A stretch of DNA of 64,000 nucleotides, taken from positions 1,240,001 to 1,304,000 of the forward strand of contig NZ_JACOPE010000001.1 of the NCBI RefSeq assembly GCF_014287355.1, in the 5' to 3' direction. The translations under genes and the position numbers were made by a program. Positions 52,691 through 61,138 of the stretch are shown piece after piece (position 1 is the stretch's first letter; every line of letters begins with the position of its first letter). Origin of the DNA: Ruminococcus hominis (GTDB taxonomy: Bacteria; Bacillota; Clostridia; Lachnospirales; Lachnospiraceae). The notes beneath the pieces were generated by a model. That model had not been told where the DNA came from and searched no databases. It worked only from the letters and a program-made list of their open reading frames with translations.

Positions 52691-53551
52691 ATGGTTATAA
52701 ATGAAAAGTGTAAAATATGTCAGATAAAACGAAATAATAATAGATATCCGGTTGGTGCAACAGAAGAAAAAATAAAAGAATATCAATATAAAGTTAATGA
52801 AATTGTAAAAAATAGTGATGGTTTAACTACACCACAGGTTGCTGAGCAAATGGATAATCTTCGTAAAGAACTCTTTGGTAACACAATGGATTACACAGAA
52901 ATCAAACAGCATTATAATAAATTAATGCTGGATTATTTTCCATACATGGAAAATAAAGTTAATACATCTGAAAATCATTTGAAAATGGCAATACAGTATG
53001 CAATGGTTGGAAATTATATTGATTTCGGAGCATTGGAAAATGTGAATGACATTGAATTGAAAGATAAATTGGATGAAGCAGTAAATATACAAATAGATTC
53101 TAATCTATTGACTGATTTTCACAAAGAGATAGTCAATGCTAACAGATTGGTATATTTTACAGATAACTGTGGAGAAATTGTAACAGATAGGTTATTGATT
53201 GCAACCCTTCGAGACATCAATCCTGATTTATATATATCCGTAATTGTAAGAGGAAAGCCGGTTTTAAATGATGCTACGTTAGAGGATGCAAAATATGTGC
53301 ATATGGAAGATGTTGCACAAAAGGTAATTGGAAATGGTACGGGAATGCCAGGTAATGTTATCGGAGCAATATCTCAGGAAGCAATGGATGAGGTTGAGAA
53401 CGCTGATTTGTTGATTTCCAAAGGACAGGGAAATTTTGAAGGATTAAGCGGTTGTGGATTAAATATTTATTATTTTTTCCTATGCAAATGTGAAATGTTT
53501 ATGAGACGTTTCGGTGTTGAACAGTTTACAGGGATTATGACAAAAGAGTAG
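52691..53551 (+). CDS. DUF89 / ARMT1-like metal-dependent phosphatase
   Basis: 286 residues. The DUF89 fold is shown by FTDNCGEIVTDRLLIATLRD (about 156-175), the VIVRGKPVLNDATLEDAKYV block and LLISKGQGNFEGLSGCGLNI, with Asp/Asn residues that bind the divalent metal. These damage-control phosphatases remove phosphate from harmful metabolites. The N-terminal NEKCKICQIKR supplies cysteines typical of the bacterial group. Only a weak RBS is near the ATG at 52691, so coupling to the small gene upstream is probable. Confidence 0.85.
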   Translation: MVINEKCKICQIKRNNNRYPVGATEEKIKEYQYKVNEIVKNSDGLTTPQVAEQMDNLRKELFGNTMDYTEIKQHYNKLMLDYFPYMENKVNTSENHLKMAIQYAMVGNYIDFGALENVNDIELKDKLDEAVNIQIDSNLLTDFHKEIVNANRLVYFTDNCGEIVTDRLLIATLRDINPDLYISVIVRGKPVLNDATLEDAKYVHMEDVAQKVIGNGTGMPGNVIGAISQEAMDEVENADLLISKGQGNFEGLSGCGLNIYYFFLCKCEMFMRRFGVEQFTGIMTKE

Positions 53552-53626
53552 GTTCTTAAATAGTGAAAGAAGAAAAGTAGTGTGGATGGGACTATCAGAA
53601 TTTTTTGATTATTTGGAGGTAATTCA

Positions 53627-53719
53627 ATGAATATATTGTTGATTCATGGAAGCCCCAAGGGGAAGCACAGCAATTCTTTAAAGCTTGCAAGGGCATTTAT
53701 CCAAGAGGAGAGAAAGTAA
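53627..53719 (+). pseudogene. N-terminal stub of an NADPH-dependent FMN reductase
   Basis: ATG 53627 has a perfect RBS (TTTGGAGG) and opens MNILLIHGSPKGKHSNSLKL then ARAFIQEERK and TAA: the FMN-phosphate loop and first helix of the flavin reductase/NQO family, cut after 30 residues. Its last codons form the RBS region of fluC, whose ATG follows after one base. A deletion seems to have fused the stub to fluC, or the stub now works as a leader that couples translation into fluC. Confidence 0.75.
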
Positions 53720-53720
53720 A

Positions 53721-54086
53721 ATGGTGAATTGTATTATAGTTGGAATGGGAGGATTTTTTGGAGCGATAGCTCGTTATCTAATTGGGATGATTCCGATAAA
53801 TCCGCAAAGTGGATTTCCTATAAAAACATTACTGATTAATATTGTAGGAGCATTTTTAATAGGGGTTGTAGTAGCTATTGGAGTAAAGAAAGACTGGAAT
53901 CCGCAATGGATTTTATTTTTAAAAGTTGGCATTTGTGGAGGGTTTACAACATTTTCTTCTTTTGCATTGGAAACGAATCAACTATTGGAACGAGGTGCAG
54001 TTTGGTGGGCAATGCTTTATGTTGTATTGAGTGTAATCGGAGCAATGTCAGCAGTGTATATATCGCAGTACGTAGTGATAAGATGA
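53721..54086 (+). CDS. fluC: Fluoride channel FluC (CrcB)
   Basis: 121 residues with four helices. GGFFGAIARYLIG (about 9-21), the LLINIVGAFLIGV block with the key Asn (about 37-49) and GICGGFTTFSSFALE (about 73-87) with the Phe-box Thr/Ser are diagnostic. It forms dual-topology dimers that let fluoride leave the cell. The ATG at 53721 is preceded by GAGGAGAG. I saw no fluoride riboswitch upstream; a 30-residue flavin-reductase stub lies there instead. Confidence 0.93.
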   Translation: MVNCIIVGMGGFFGAIARYLIGMIPINPQSGFPIKTLLINIVGAFLIGVVVAIGVKKDWNPQWILFLKVGICGGFTTFSSFALETNQLLERGAVWWAMLYVVLSVIGAMSAVYISQYVVIR

Positions 54087-54099
54087 AGAGTTGAAAAAA

Positions 54100-54118
54100 C
54101 AGGCGGATTAACCGCCTG
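54100..54118 (-). terminator. Hairpin with T-run on the minus strand, no obvious gene to serve
   Basis: CAGGCGG / CCGCCTG stem (54100-54106 with 54112-54118). The A-run 54094-54099 gives TTTTTT after the stem on the minus strand, so as an intrinsic terminator it serves leftward transcription. No leftward gene is present in 54119-54541. It may also stop fluC transcription weakly. Confidence 0.6.
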
Positions 54119-54240
54119 CTGTTGACATGCAATTTATTGTCAGATTATTTGTACTGAAAATTCACTCAAGAAAATAATATATCATGAGTGCATTGTATAT
54201 CTCTTGGCTCTGATATCTGTTTGTAAAACTCTTTCCCGTA

Positions 54241-54271
54241 GTAACAGTTCACCCGAAGGCTGAACTGTTAC
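54241..54271. repeat. Perfect inverted repeat in non-coding region
   Basis: GTAACAGTTCA (54241-54251) and TGAACTGTTAC (54261-54271) form an 11-bp perfect stem with loop CCCGAAGGC. No T-tract follows. It lies between the leftward terminator at 54100 and the que promoter. The function is unknown; it could mark an element end or a short leftward RNA. Confidence 0.8.
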
Positions 54272-54299
54272 ATAACTTATCTTAATACGAAAAATCAAT

Positions 54300-54327
54300 T
54301 TGACAATCTGGCTTTCTGTGGTATAAT
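54300..54327 (+). promoter_or_regulatory. Promoter of the queuosine operon
   Basis: TTGACA (54300-54305), 16 bases, TATAAT (54322-54327): consensus hexamers, followed by a leader of about 205 bases before queD. Confidence 0.85.
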
Positions 54328-54333
54328 TTTCAT

Positions 54334-54443
54334 GCTGTGAAAACAGCCGACAGTTCATTTGTACCTTCCTGTCGAAAAATAAAACCGGGGCTAATCATGA
54401 GGATTTTAGGCTCTGCGTGCGAAGATGTACGCAGAGCTTTTTG
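54334..54443 (+). promoter_or_regulatory. Leader with intrinsic terminator, probable preQ1 riboswitch
   Basis: After the promoter comes a first hairpin (CGACAG / CTGTCG, about 54349-54374), an A-rich stretch, a GGGG/CTAA segment and GAGGATTTTAGGCTC. Then a strong terminator follows: GCTCTGCGT / ACGCAGAGC (54410-54418, 54429-54437) and TTTTT. A transcription-attenuation leader directly before queD-queE-queC-queF fits control by preQ1. The class (I, II or III) cannot be assigned by eye; the segment before the terminator reminds me of preQ1-III but needs a covariance-model test. Confidence 0.55.
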
Positions 54444-54541
54444 TATATTAGATATGGATTTTCTGATATATAAAAACTGCTCCATTTAGGATGCATAGCT
54501 CTTAATAGGTACATACATTTCACATAAAGGAGAGTTGAAAT

Positions 54542-54964
54542 ATGTATTATTTACAAACAAAAGCCAGTTTTGATGCAGCACATTTTCTATGGAAATACGA
54601 AGGAAAATGTAGAAACATCCACGGACATCGTTGGAATGTTGTTGCAAAAATCAAGAGTCAGGAGTTAGAACAAGAAGGACAAACACGAGGAATGGTAGTG
54701 GATTTTGGTAATCTGAAAAAAGACCTGAAATTACTTTGTGATTACTTTGACCATAGTCTGATTTACGAGACAGGATCTCTGAAAGCAGAAACAGTAGCTG
54801 CACTTCAGAATGAAGATTTCCATTTGGAAGAAGTCTCATTTCGTCCTACAGCAGAAAATTTCGCATATTATTTCCACAAAAAATTAACGGATTTAGGGTA
54901 CGTAATTCATTGTGTGGAAGTATATGAGACACCTAATAATTGTGCAGTTTATGAGGAAGAGTAG
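54542..54964 (+). CDS. queD: 6-carboxy-5,6,7,8-tetrahydropterin synthase
   Basis: 140 residues. FDAAHFLWKYEGKCRNIHGH (about 10-29) gives the three zinc His and the catalytic Cys; VVDFGNLKK and the C-terminal ETPNNCAVY complete the QueD pattern. It makes CPH4 from dihydroneopterin triphosphate, the first dedicated step to preQ0. AAAGGAGAG precedes the ATG. The stop codon TAG is directly followed by the queE ATG. Confidence 0.95.
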   Translation: MYYLQTKASFDAAHFLWKYEGKCRNIHGHRWNVVAKIKSQELEQEGQTRGMVVDFGNLKKDLKLLCDYFDHSLIYETGSLKAETVAALQNEDFHLEEVSFRPTAENFAYYFHKKLTDLGYVIHCVEVYETPNNCAVYEEE

Positions 54965-55615
54965 ATGAAAGTAGTAGAGAAATTTACCAGTATTAACGGG
55001 GAAGGCGTGTGTGCAGGAGAACTGGCAGTTTTTGTTCGTTTTAAAGGGTGCAACCTGCGATGCAGTTATTGTGATACGATGTGGGCTAATGAACCTGAGT
55101 GCCTGTATAAAGAGGAAACACCGGAAGAAATTTTAAATTATGTTCTTGGAACAGGAATTCATAATGTGACACTGACAGGAGGAGAACCGTTGTTGCAAAA
55201 AGACATCAGGGATTTAATCCATCTTCTTTTACAAGCGGGACTGCAAGTTGAAATTGAGACAAATGGAGCAGTCGATTTGGCTGCATTTTGTGAAGAGCGT
55301 CCGGTATTTACGATGGATTATAAGTTGCCATCAAGCGGGTGCGAAGAATATATGATAACAAAGAACATGGAACTTCTTGGAAAGGATGATACTGTAAAAT
55401 TTGTATCTGGCAGTCAGGAAGATTTATTAAAAGCATTGGAATTGATTCGGTCTTATGATCTGACAAATAGATGTCATGTTTATCTTAGCCCTGTTTTTGG
55501 AGCAATAGAACCGGTGCAAATAGTAGAATTTATGTTGAAACATCGATTGAATGGTGTGCGGTTGCAGATACAGATGCATAAAGTGATCTGGGATCCCGAT
55601 GAACGGGGAGTATAA
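54965..55615 (+). CDS. queE: 7-carboxy-7-deazaguanine synthase (radical SAM)
   Basis: 216 residues. The radical SAM cluster CNLRCSYCDTMW (about 30-41) has the CX3CX2C spacing; TLTGGEPLLQ (about 70-79) binds SAM. It contracts CPH4 to CDG in the queuosine pathway and needs a reducing partner, possibly the flavodoxin at 56836. No gap separates it from queD. Confidence 0.95.
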   Translation: MKVVEKFTSINGEGVCAGELAVFVRFKGCNLRCSYCDTMWANEPECLYKEETPEEILNYVLGTGIHNVTLTGGEPLLQKDIRDLIHLLLQAGLQVEIETNGAVDLAAFCEERPVFTMDYKLPSSGCEEYMITKNMELLGKDDTVKFVSGSQEDLLKALELIRSYDLTNRCHVYLSPVFGAIEPVQIVEFMLKHRLNGVRLQIQMHKVIWDPDERGV

Positions 55616-55632
55616 ATAGTGAGGTGATAGAG

Positions 55633-56316
55633 ATGAAAGCATTAGTTCTTTTTAGTGGAGGAATTGATTCAACAACGGCATTGGGACTGGCAATCAAAAA
55701 ATATGGGAAAGACCAGGTTATTGCTCTTTCGGTTTCCTATGGACAAAAGCATGATAAAGAAATTAAAGCTGCAATAGCAGTTGCCCAATATTATGGCGTG
55801 GAGCATTTGTTCCTGAATTTAAGTAAGATATTTCAATATAGTAACTGTTCACTGCTTCAACAGTCTACAGAAGACATTCCGGAGGAGAGTTACGCAGAAC
55901 AGATTTCAAAAACAAATGGCGATAAACCAGTAAGCACATATGTACCGTTCCGAAACGGATTATTTCTTTCTTCGGCGGCAAGTATTGCACTGAGCAAAGA
56001 CTGCGAAGTAATTTATTATGGAGCTCATGCAGATGATTCTGCAGGTTTTGCATATCCGGATTGCTCACCGGTATTCAATCAGGCTATGAATGAAGCAATA
56101 TGGGAAGGCTCTGGACATCAGCTTAAAATAGAAGCACCTTTTGTTAATGTATCCAAAGCCGAAGTGGTAAGGATTGGATTAGAACTGGGAGTCCCTTACG
56201 AGTTGACCTGGTCCTGTTACGAAGGTGGAGAGAAGCCTTGCGGAAAATGTGGAACATGCATTGATCGTGCAGCGGCATTTCAGGCAAATCATATGGAAGA
56301 TCCGGCGTTGAGATAG
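55633..56316 (+). CDS. queC: 7-cyano-7-deazaguanine synthase
   Basis: 227 residues from ATG 55633 (GAGGTGATAGAG upstream). The PP-loop [12 protein letters not shown] (about 6-17) binds ATP, and the C-terminal [20 protein letters not shown] supplies four zinc cysteines. It turns CDG into preQ0 with ammonia and ATP. Third gene of the que operon. Confidence 0.95.
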   Translation: MKALVLFSGGIDSTTALGLAIKKYGKDQVIALSVSYGQKHDKEIKAAIAVAQYYGVEHLFLNLSKIFQYSNCSLLQQSTEDIPEESYAEQISKTNGDKPVSTYVPFRNGLFLSSAASIALSKDCEVIYYGAHADDSAGFAYPDCSPVFNQAMNEAIWEGSGHQLKIEAPFVNVSKAEVVRIGLELGVPYELTWSCYEGGEKPCGKCGTCIDRAAAFQANHMEDPALR

Positions 56317-56327
56317 AGGAGGAAGAG

Positions 56328-56810
56328 ATGAGAGAAAAAGAAAATTTAACACTATTGGGAAATCAGCAAACAGAGTACAGTATGGATTATAATCCATCCG
56401 TATTAGAGGCATTTCAGAATAAACATCCTGAAAATGATTATTTTGTCAAGTTTAACTGCCCTGAATTTACAAGCCTGTGTCCGATTACCGGACAGCCGGA
56501 CTTTGCAACGATCACGATTTCGTATGTTCCGGATGAACGGCTTGTGGAGAGCAAATCCTTAAAATTATATTTGTTCTCATTTAGAAATCATGGAGATTTT
56601 CACGAAGATGTGATTAATATAATTATGAAAGATTTGGTCAAGCTTCTCAAACCAAAATATATTGAAGTATGGGGAAAATTCCTTCCGAGAGGAGGATTGT
56701 CCATTGATCCGTATTGTAATTACGGAAAGCCGGGTACAGATTGGGAGCAGGTTGCCTGGAATCGCATGAGTAATCATGATATGTTTCCGGAGAGGGTTGA
56801 TAATCGGTGA
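56328..56810 (+). CDS. queF: NADPH-dependent 7-cyano-7-deazaguanine reductase
   Basis: 160 residues, the short (YkvM-like) QueF form. The thioimide Cys and catalytic Asp lie in [15 protein letters not shown] (about 45-59), and [20 protein letters not shown] holds the family motif E(S/L)K(S/A)hK(L/Y)(Y/F/W) in the form [10 protein letters not shown]. It reduces preQ0 to preQ1, the likely ligand of the leader upstream. GAGGAGGAAGAG precedes the ATG. Confidence 0.95.
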   Translation: MREKENLTLLGNQQTEYSMDYNPSVLEAFQNKHPENDYFVKFNCPEFTSLCPITGQPDFATITISYVPDERLVESKSLKLYLFSFRNHGDFHEDVINIIMKDLVKLLKPKYIEVWGKFLPRGGLSIDPYCNYGKPGTDWEQVAWNRMSNHDMFPERVDNR

Positions 56811-56835
56811 GAGTTGTTATAAGAAAGGAACACAA

Positions 56836-57267
56836 ATGAGAAAAGCAATTGTATATGCATCTGTGCATCATGGAAATACAGAAAAATTAGTAAAAAGCAT
56901 AGCAGAAGAGTGCCGTGTTGATTTGATTGATGTTGTAAAACAGCCAGATGCAGATCTAGGCAGTTATGATATGATTGGATTTGCATCAGGAATCTATTTT
57001 TCGAAATTTCATCAGTCGATATTAGATTTTGCAGAGAAGAATCTGCCAGACAACAAAAAGGTGTTTCTGCTTTGTACTTATGGCGGAAGTGCAAATTATA
57101 AATCCATAGAGCAGATTTTACACAAGAAGCATTCTAAAGTGTTTGGAAAATTCGGATGCAAGGGTTATGATACATTTGGTCCATTTAAATTGGTTGGCGG
57201 AATTGCAAAAGGTCATCCAGATGAAGACGACATAAAAAATGCAGTTGAGTTTGTAAATGGATTGTAA
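56836..57267 (+). CDS. Flavodoxin family protein
   Basis: 143 residues from ATG 56836 (AAAGGAAC upstream; the frame to 56776 overlaps queF). FMN loop IVYASVHHGNTEKLVKSIAE (about 5-24), second loop GIYFSKFHQS, and third loop LLCTYGGSANYKS. It is a cytoplasmic electron carrier. It starts 25 bases after queF and so may be the reductant for the radical SAM enzyme QueE; that pairing is inference. Confidence 0.88.
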   Translation: MRKAIVYASVHHGNTEKLVKSIAEECRVDLIDVVKQPDADLGSYDMIGFASGIYFSKFHQSILDFAEKNLPDNKKVFLLCTYGGSANYKSIEQILHKKHSKVFGKFGCKGYDTFGPFKLVGGIAKGHPDEDDIKNAVEFVNGL

Positions 57268-57321
57268 ATATTAGCTCCAGTATTTTGAGGTAAAAAAAGA
57301 AACAGAAGTAATCTGATCATA

Positions 57322-57357
57322 AAGCCGATGCAGGATTTTTGAATCCTGTATCGGCTT
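57322..57357. terminator. Hairpin between the que operon and hcp
   Basis: A 16-bp stem AAGCCGATGCAGGATT / AATCCTGTATCGGCTT (one G-U) with a 4-base loop lies between convergent genes. T-tracts are weak on both strands, so it is probably a shared end signal. Confidence 0.65.
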
Positions 57358-57385
57358 CGTTGATTCCACAGAGATTTGAAGAAAT

Positions 57386-58990
57386 TTATTTGTTGTAATT
57401 CATCAGTGTTTTGATGTCTTCTTCCGGCGTGGTGATAGGTGCTATACCGTAATTTTCTACCAGAAAATTCAAAATATTAGGAGACAAAAATGCCGGAAGA
57501 GAAGGACCAAGACGAATGTTCTTGATACCCAGGTGTAAAAGTGTTAACAGGATGCAGACGGCCTTCTGTTCGTACCAGGAGAGAACGAAGGAAAGCGGAA
57601 GTTCATTTACGGAGCATCCAAATGCATCTGCAAGTGCTACAGCAACCTGAATCGCACCATAAGCATCATTACACTGCCCCATATCCATCAGTCGCGGCAG
57701 ACCACCGATTTCTCCAAGATCGAGATCGTTGAAACGGAATTTTCCGCATGCCAGAGTAAGGACAATACTGTCAGAAGGTGTCTGTTTTACAAATTCTGTG
57801 TAATAGTTTCGTCCAGGTTTAGCACCATCACAGCCGGCAACCAGAAAGAAATGACGGATTGCACCTGATTTTACTGCTTCAATTACAGTGTTTGCATGGG
57901 ACAGGATGGCTGCATGACCAAAACCGGTTGTCACTTTTGTACCGCCATTGATGCCGGTGAGTACCTGATCTTCCTTGTAACCACCAAGTTCCAGCGCTTT
58001 TTTAATAACCGGCGTAAAATCTTTCTTCTCATCAATATGAACAGCACCGGGGAAGGCAACCATTTCTGTTGTAAATACTCTGTCAGCATAACTGCTTTTT
58101 GGTGGCATCAGACAGTTGGTGGTGTAGAGAATCGGAGCTGGAAGATGATCAAACTCTTTTTGCTGATTCTGCCATGCGGTTCCAAAATTCCCTTTTAAGT
58201 GTGAGAATTTTTTTAAGAGTGGATAGGCATGGGCAGGGAGCATTTCGCCATGAGTATAGATGTTGATTCCCTTGCCTTCTGTTTGTTCAAGTAAAATCTG
58301 CAGGTCTTTCAAATCATGTCCGGTTACAACAATAAATGGTCCCTTTTCTATTGTAAGAGTAACATTGGTTGGTTCTGGTGTCCCATAGGTTTCTGTATTT
58401 GCCTTATCAAGAAGTGCCATACACTTCAGGTTGATTTCTCCTACTTTTAGTACTGTAGGAAGCAGTGCATCTGCACTTTCTTCATAACCAATCTTAAATA
58501 ATGCTTCACAGAAGAATCGATTTACTTCAGTATCTTCATAATTCAGAACATTTGCATGATAGGCATAGGCAGCCATTCCGCGAATTCCGAAAAGAATCAG
58601 AGACTTCAAAGAGCGTATATCTTCGTTGGCATTCCACAGCTGTTGCATATCGTATTCGTCTGTTTTACCGCAAGGTGACTGACATTTGCTGCAGTCAGGA
58701 ACTAGTCTTTCTTTCTCAGCTCTGACTTTTTGTATCATGTTTTCAATTGAGGCATCGTCAAAATTTACATTTGTAACTGTGGTAAACAGCCCTTCAATTA
58801 TGACCTGTCCGGTTCTTTTGGAAATAGCTGTTGTACTATCGACAGCTCTTGCAAGACCAACCAAGGCACCTGTCAGTTCATCCTGTAATCTGGCTGTATC
58901 TGCCTTTTTTCCACAGACACCGGCATTTCCTGTACATCCGGCGCATCCGATGGTCTGCTCACACTGAAAGCAAAACATTTTCTTATCCAT
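57386..58990 (-). CDS. hcp: Hydroxylamine reductase / hybrid-cluster protein
   Basis: 534 residues. The N-terminal cysteines in MFCFQCEQTIGCAGCTGNAG and CGKK ligate the [4Fe-4S] cluster; later Cys/His/Glu residues (TNCLMPP, GCDGAKPGRNYYTEF, ACGKFRFN, PLSFVLSWYEQKAV) ligate the hybrid cluster. It reduces NO or hydroxylamine, a nitrosative-stress defence in anaerobes. It follows the ferredoxin-like gene by 17 bases (AAGGAG before the ATG) and is divergent from a Crp/Fnr regulator. Confidence 0.96.
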   Translation of the reverse strand: MDKKMFCFQCEQTIGCAGCTGNAGVCGKKADTARLQDELTGALVGLARAVDSTTAISKRTGQVIIEGLFTTVTNVNFDDASIENMIQKVRAEKERLVPDCSKCQSPCGKTDEYDMQQLWNANEDIRSLKSLILFGIRGMAAYAYHANVLNYEDTEVNRFFCEALFKIGYEESADALLPTVLKVGEINLKCMALLDKANTETYGTPEPTNVTLTIEKGPFIVVTGHDLKDLQILLEQTEGKGINIYTHGEMLPAHAYPLLKKFSHLKGNFGTAWQNQQKEFDHLPAPILYTTNCLMPPKSSYADRVFTTEMVAFPGAVHIDEKKDFTPVIKKALELGGYKEDQVLTGINGGTKVTTGFGHAAILSHANTVIEAVKSGAIRHFFLVAGCDGAKPGRNYYTEFVKQTPSDSIVLTLACGKFRFNDLDLGEIGGLPRLMDMGQCNDAYGAIQVAVALADAFGCSVNELPLSFVLSWYEQKAVCILLTLLHLGIKNIRLGPSLPAFLSPNILNFLVENYGIAPITTPEEDIKTLMNYNK

Positions 58991-59007
58991 TATTGTATTC
59001 TCCTTTT

Positions 59008-59727
59008 TTATTCTATAGTTTTCCCATCAATACTTATTGTTATAACCTGCCATGGTAAGAATTTTCCACTATCCTGAAGCGCCTTTTTTGCTGCCATTTC
59101 CAGACCACCACAGCAAGGAACTTCCATTCTTACAATTGTTACACTTTGAATGTTGTTATTTTGAATAATTGCAGTCAATTTCTCGCTATAATCTACCTGA
59201 TCTAATTTAGGACAGCCGATTAATGTTACCTTATTCCGAATAAAATCCTGATGAAAGCTTGCATATGCATAAGCAGTACAATCGGCTGCAATCAATAGTT
59301 TTGCGCCGTTAAAATATGGGGCACTTACAGGTGCCAGTTTAATCTGTACTGGCCAGTTCTGAAGTTTTGATAGCTGCTCTACGCTTGGAGCTGATTTTAT
59401 GGTTTCAGGTGTTTCGAATCGCTGAATTTGCATACTTCTAGAACCAGGACAGCCGGTGTGTGTAGACATTGCCTGATTTTTGGCAAATACTTTTTTCTGC
59501 GCTTTTTTTACGGCTTCTTCATCATATGCAGGAGCCTCTCTTTCTTCAAAAGAAATGGCTCCTGTAGGACATTCCGGGAGACAATCACCAAGCCCGTCAC
59601 AGAAATGTTCTCTTACCAATTCTGCTTTTCCGTCAATGATATCAATGGCACCTTCATGACAGGCATCTGCACAGGCACCGCATCCATTACATTTTTCTTT
59701 ATCAATTCGAATAATCTTTCTTATCAT
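59008..59727 (-). CDS. 4Fe-4S ferredoxin-type protein, redox partner of Hcp
   Basis: 239 residues from ATG 59727 (GGAGGG upstream). The first about 60 residues hold a 2x[4Fe-4S] ferredoxin: CNGCGACADACHEGAI and CDGLGDCLPECPTGAI. The second half (about 110-239: GAKLLIAADCTAYAYASFHQ, then GCPKLDQVDYSEKL and VPCCGGLEMAAKKAL) is a separate cysteine-containing domain known in iron-sulfur proteins placed beside hcp. It most likely feeds electrons to Hcp. First gene of the hcp operon. Confidence 0.9.
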   Translation of the reverse strand: MIRKIIRIDKEKCNGCGACADACHEGAIDIIDGKAELVREHFCDGLGDCLPECPTGAISFEEREAPAYDEEAVKKAQKKVFAKNQAMSTHTGCPGSRSMQIQRFETPETIKSAPSVEQLSKLQNWPVQIKLAPVSAPYFNGAKLLIAADCTAYAYASFHQDFIRNKVTLIGCPKLDQVDYSEKLTAIIQNNNIQSVTIVRMEVPCCGGLEMAAKKALQDSGKFLPWQVITISIDGKTIE

Positions 59728-59825
59728 TTTTACCCTCCGTCTATAGCATAAAATTTTTATTTCTGTTAGAATCATAGTATAATAAATGCAACTTGTATGT
59801 TTGATTTCCAACAGGAGGAACAATT

Positions 59826-60518
59826 TTGAAAAAATTTTTACCTATTTTAAGGAACAGTCCTTTCTTTAAAGGTCTTACTGATGACGAAATATTATCCATA
59901 TTGCACTGTGTAGAGGCAACAACAGTTTCAAAAGAGAGAGATTCTTATATTTTCAGAGCAGCAGATTCTACAGAAGTAATGGGACTTGTGGTGTCAGGCT
60001 GTGTTCTTGTTATCCAGGAAGACCTCTGGGGGCATCGCAATATTTTATCAAAATGTCATGCCGGTGATTTTTTCGGAGAACCATATGCGGCAAGTCCGGG
60101 TGCTGTTTTGAATATCAGTGTGGTAGCAGATGAGGACTGTGAAATTATTTTCCTAAATGTCCAGAAGCTTCTGGTTACTTGTCCAACTGCATGCGAGCAT
60201 CATCAGAAGTTGATCCGTAACCTGGTCAGTGTCCTGGCAAATAAGATACTGATCTTGAACGATAAGATCACACATGTTGGCAAGCGAACGACAAGAGATA
60301 AACTATTGTCATATCTGTCAGCCGAATCCATCAGACATTCATCTTTATCCTTTGATATTCCTTTTGACCGGCAGCAGTTAGCAGATTATCTTTGTATTGA
60401 CCGTGCAGCAATGTCTACGGAAATATCAAAGTTACAAAAAGAAGGTTTTATAAAAACAAATCGAAATCATTTTGAATTAATGGTTTCTAATGATGTGGAT
60501 TCAACAAGGAAAATGTGA
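59826..60518 (+). CDS. Crp/Fnr family transcriptional regulator, probable control of hcp
   Basis: 230 residues. The start is TTG at 59826 with AGGAGG seven bases upstream. A cyclic-nucleotide-binding fold (about 10-120; GDFFGEPYAASPG) is followed by a dimer helix and a winged HTH (about 150-225; FDRQQLADYLCIDRAAMSTE and ISKLQKEGFIKTN). The divergent position and family match HcpR-like regulators that sense nitrosative stress. In the 98-base intergenic region I found TATAAT at 59774-59779 but no convincing palindrome. Confidence 0.88.
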   Translation: MKKFLPILRNSPFFKGLTDDEILSILHCVEATTVSKERDSYIFRAADSTEVMGLVVSGCVLVIQEDLWGHRNILSKCHAGDFFGEPYAASPGAVLNISVVADEDCEIIFLNVQKLLVTCPTACEHHQKLIRNLVSVLANKILILNDKITHVGKRTTRDKLLSYLSAESIRHSSLSFDIPFDRQQLADYLCIDRAAMSTEISKLQKEGFIKTNRNHFELMVSNDVDSTRKM

Positions 60519-60584
60519 TGTATATCAAGGAAAATATAGGATTAATTTGAGAATTATTATAATGTGCAAGAGGAGGAATTTTAG

Positions 60585-61076
60585 ATGATAAATAAATTAC
60601 ATTTAGCAATGATTGAGTTATATAGAGGAGATTCAAAGAGAATTCAACATTTTTGTAAAGTGCATAGTTATGCAAAATTGATAGCAGAAACGGAAAATGT
60701 AGATAAGAAATGTTTGTTTACCATTGAAGCAGCAGCTTTGACACATGATATTGGAATTCATTTCTGTGAAGAAAAATATGGTGATTGCAATGGAAAACTA
60801 CAAGAAAAAGAAGGTCCTGCAATAGCAGAAAAGCTGCTTAGAAAATTAGGATTTGAACAAGAGGTATCTGAGCGTGTGCAGTATTTGATTGCACATCATC
60901 ATACGTATAATAATATTGATGGTATAGATTATCAGATATTGGTAGAGGCTGATTTCCTGGTCAATATTATGGAAGATGGTTTATCGAAAGAAGCGGCTTT
61001 AAAAGCCTATCATAATATTTTCAAAACATCATGTGGAAAAATGATTTGCAGGGAAATGTTTGATATAACAAGATAG
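60585..61076 (+). CDS. HD domain phosphohydrolase
   Basis: 163 residues. The metal-binding HD motif is in ALTHDIGIHFCEE (about 51-63), with earlier His in QHFCKVHSYAKLIAE and later HHHTYNNIDG with the third His group. It is a small stand-alone HD hydrolase; substrates of this group include nucleotides and phosphomonoesters. AGAGGAGG precedes the ATG. It is 66 bases after the Crp gene and might be co-transcribed. Confidence 0.88.
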   Translation: MINKLHLAMIELYRGDSKRIQHFCKVHSYAKLIAETENVDKKCLFTIEAAALTHDIGIHFCEEKYGDCNGKLQEKEGPAIAEKLLRKLGFEQEVSERVQYLIAHHHTYNNIDGIDYQILVEADFLVNIMEDGLSKEAALKAYHNIFKTSCGKMICREMFDITR

Positions 61077-61138
61077 AGCATGATAAACGAACAGTAGATA
61101 AATGTTTTGCAGAAGAATGAGAATGGATGGAGGTAAAA

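Noticed and set aside
53552..53720. Fluoride riboswitch before fluC
   Set aside because: No recognisable crcB-motif pseudoknot; the region is occupied by a flavin-reductase stub.
59728..59825. FNR/HcpR operator in the divergent hcp-crp region
   Set aside because: No inverted repeat matching TTGAT-N4-ATCAA or another clear dyad could be found by eye.
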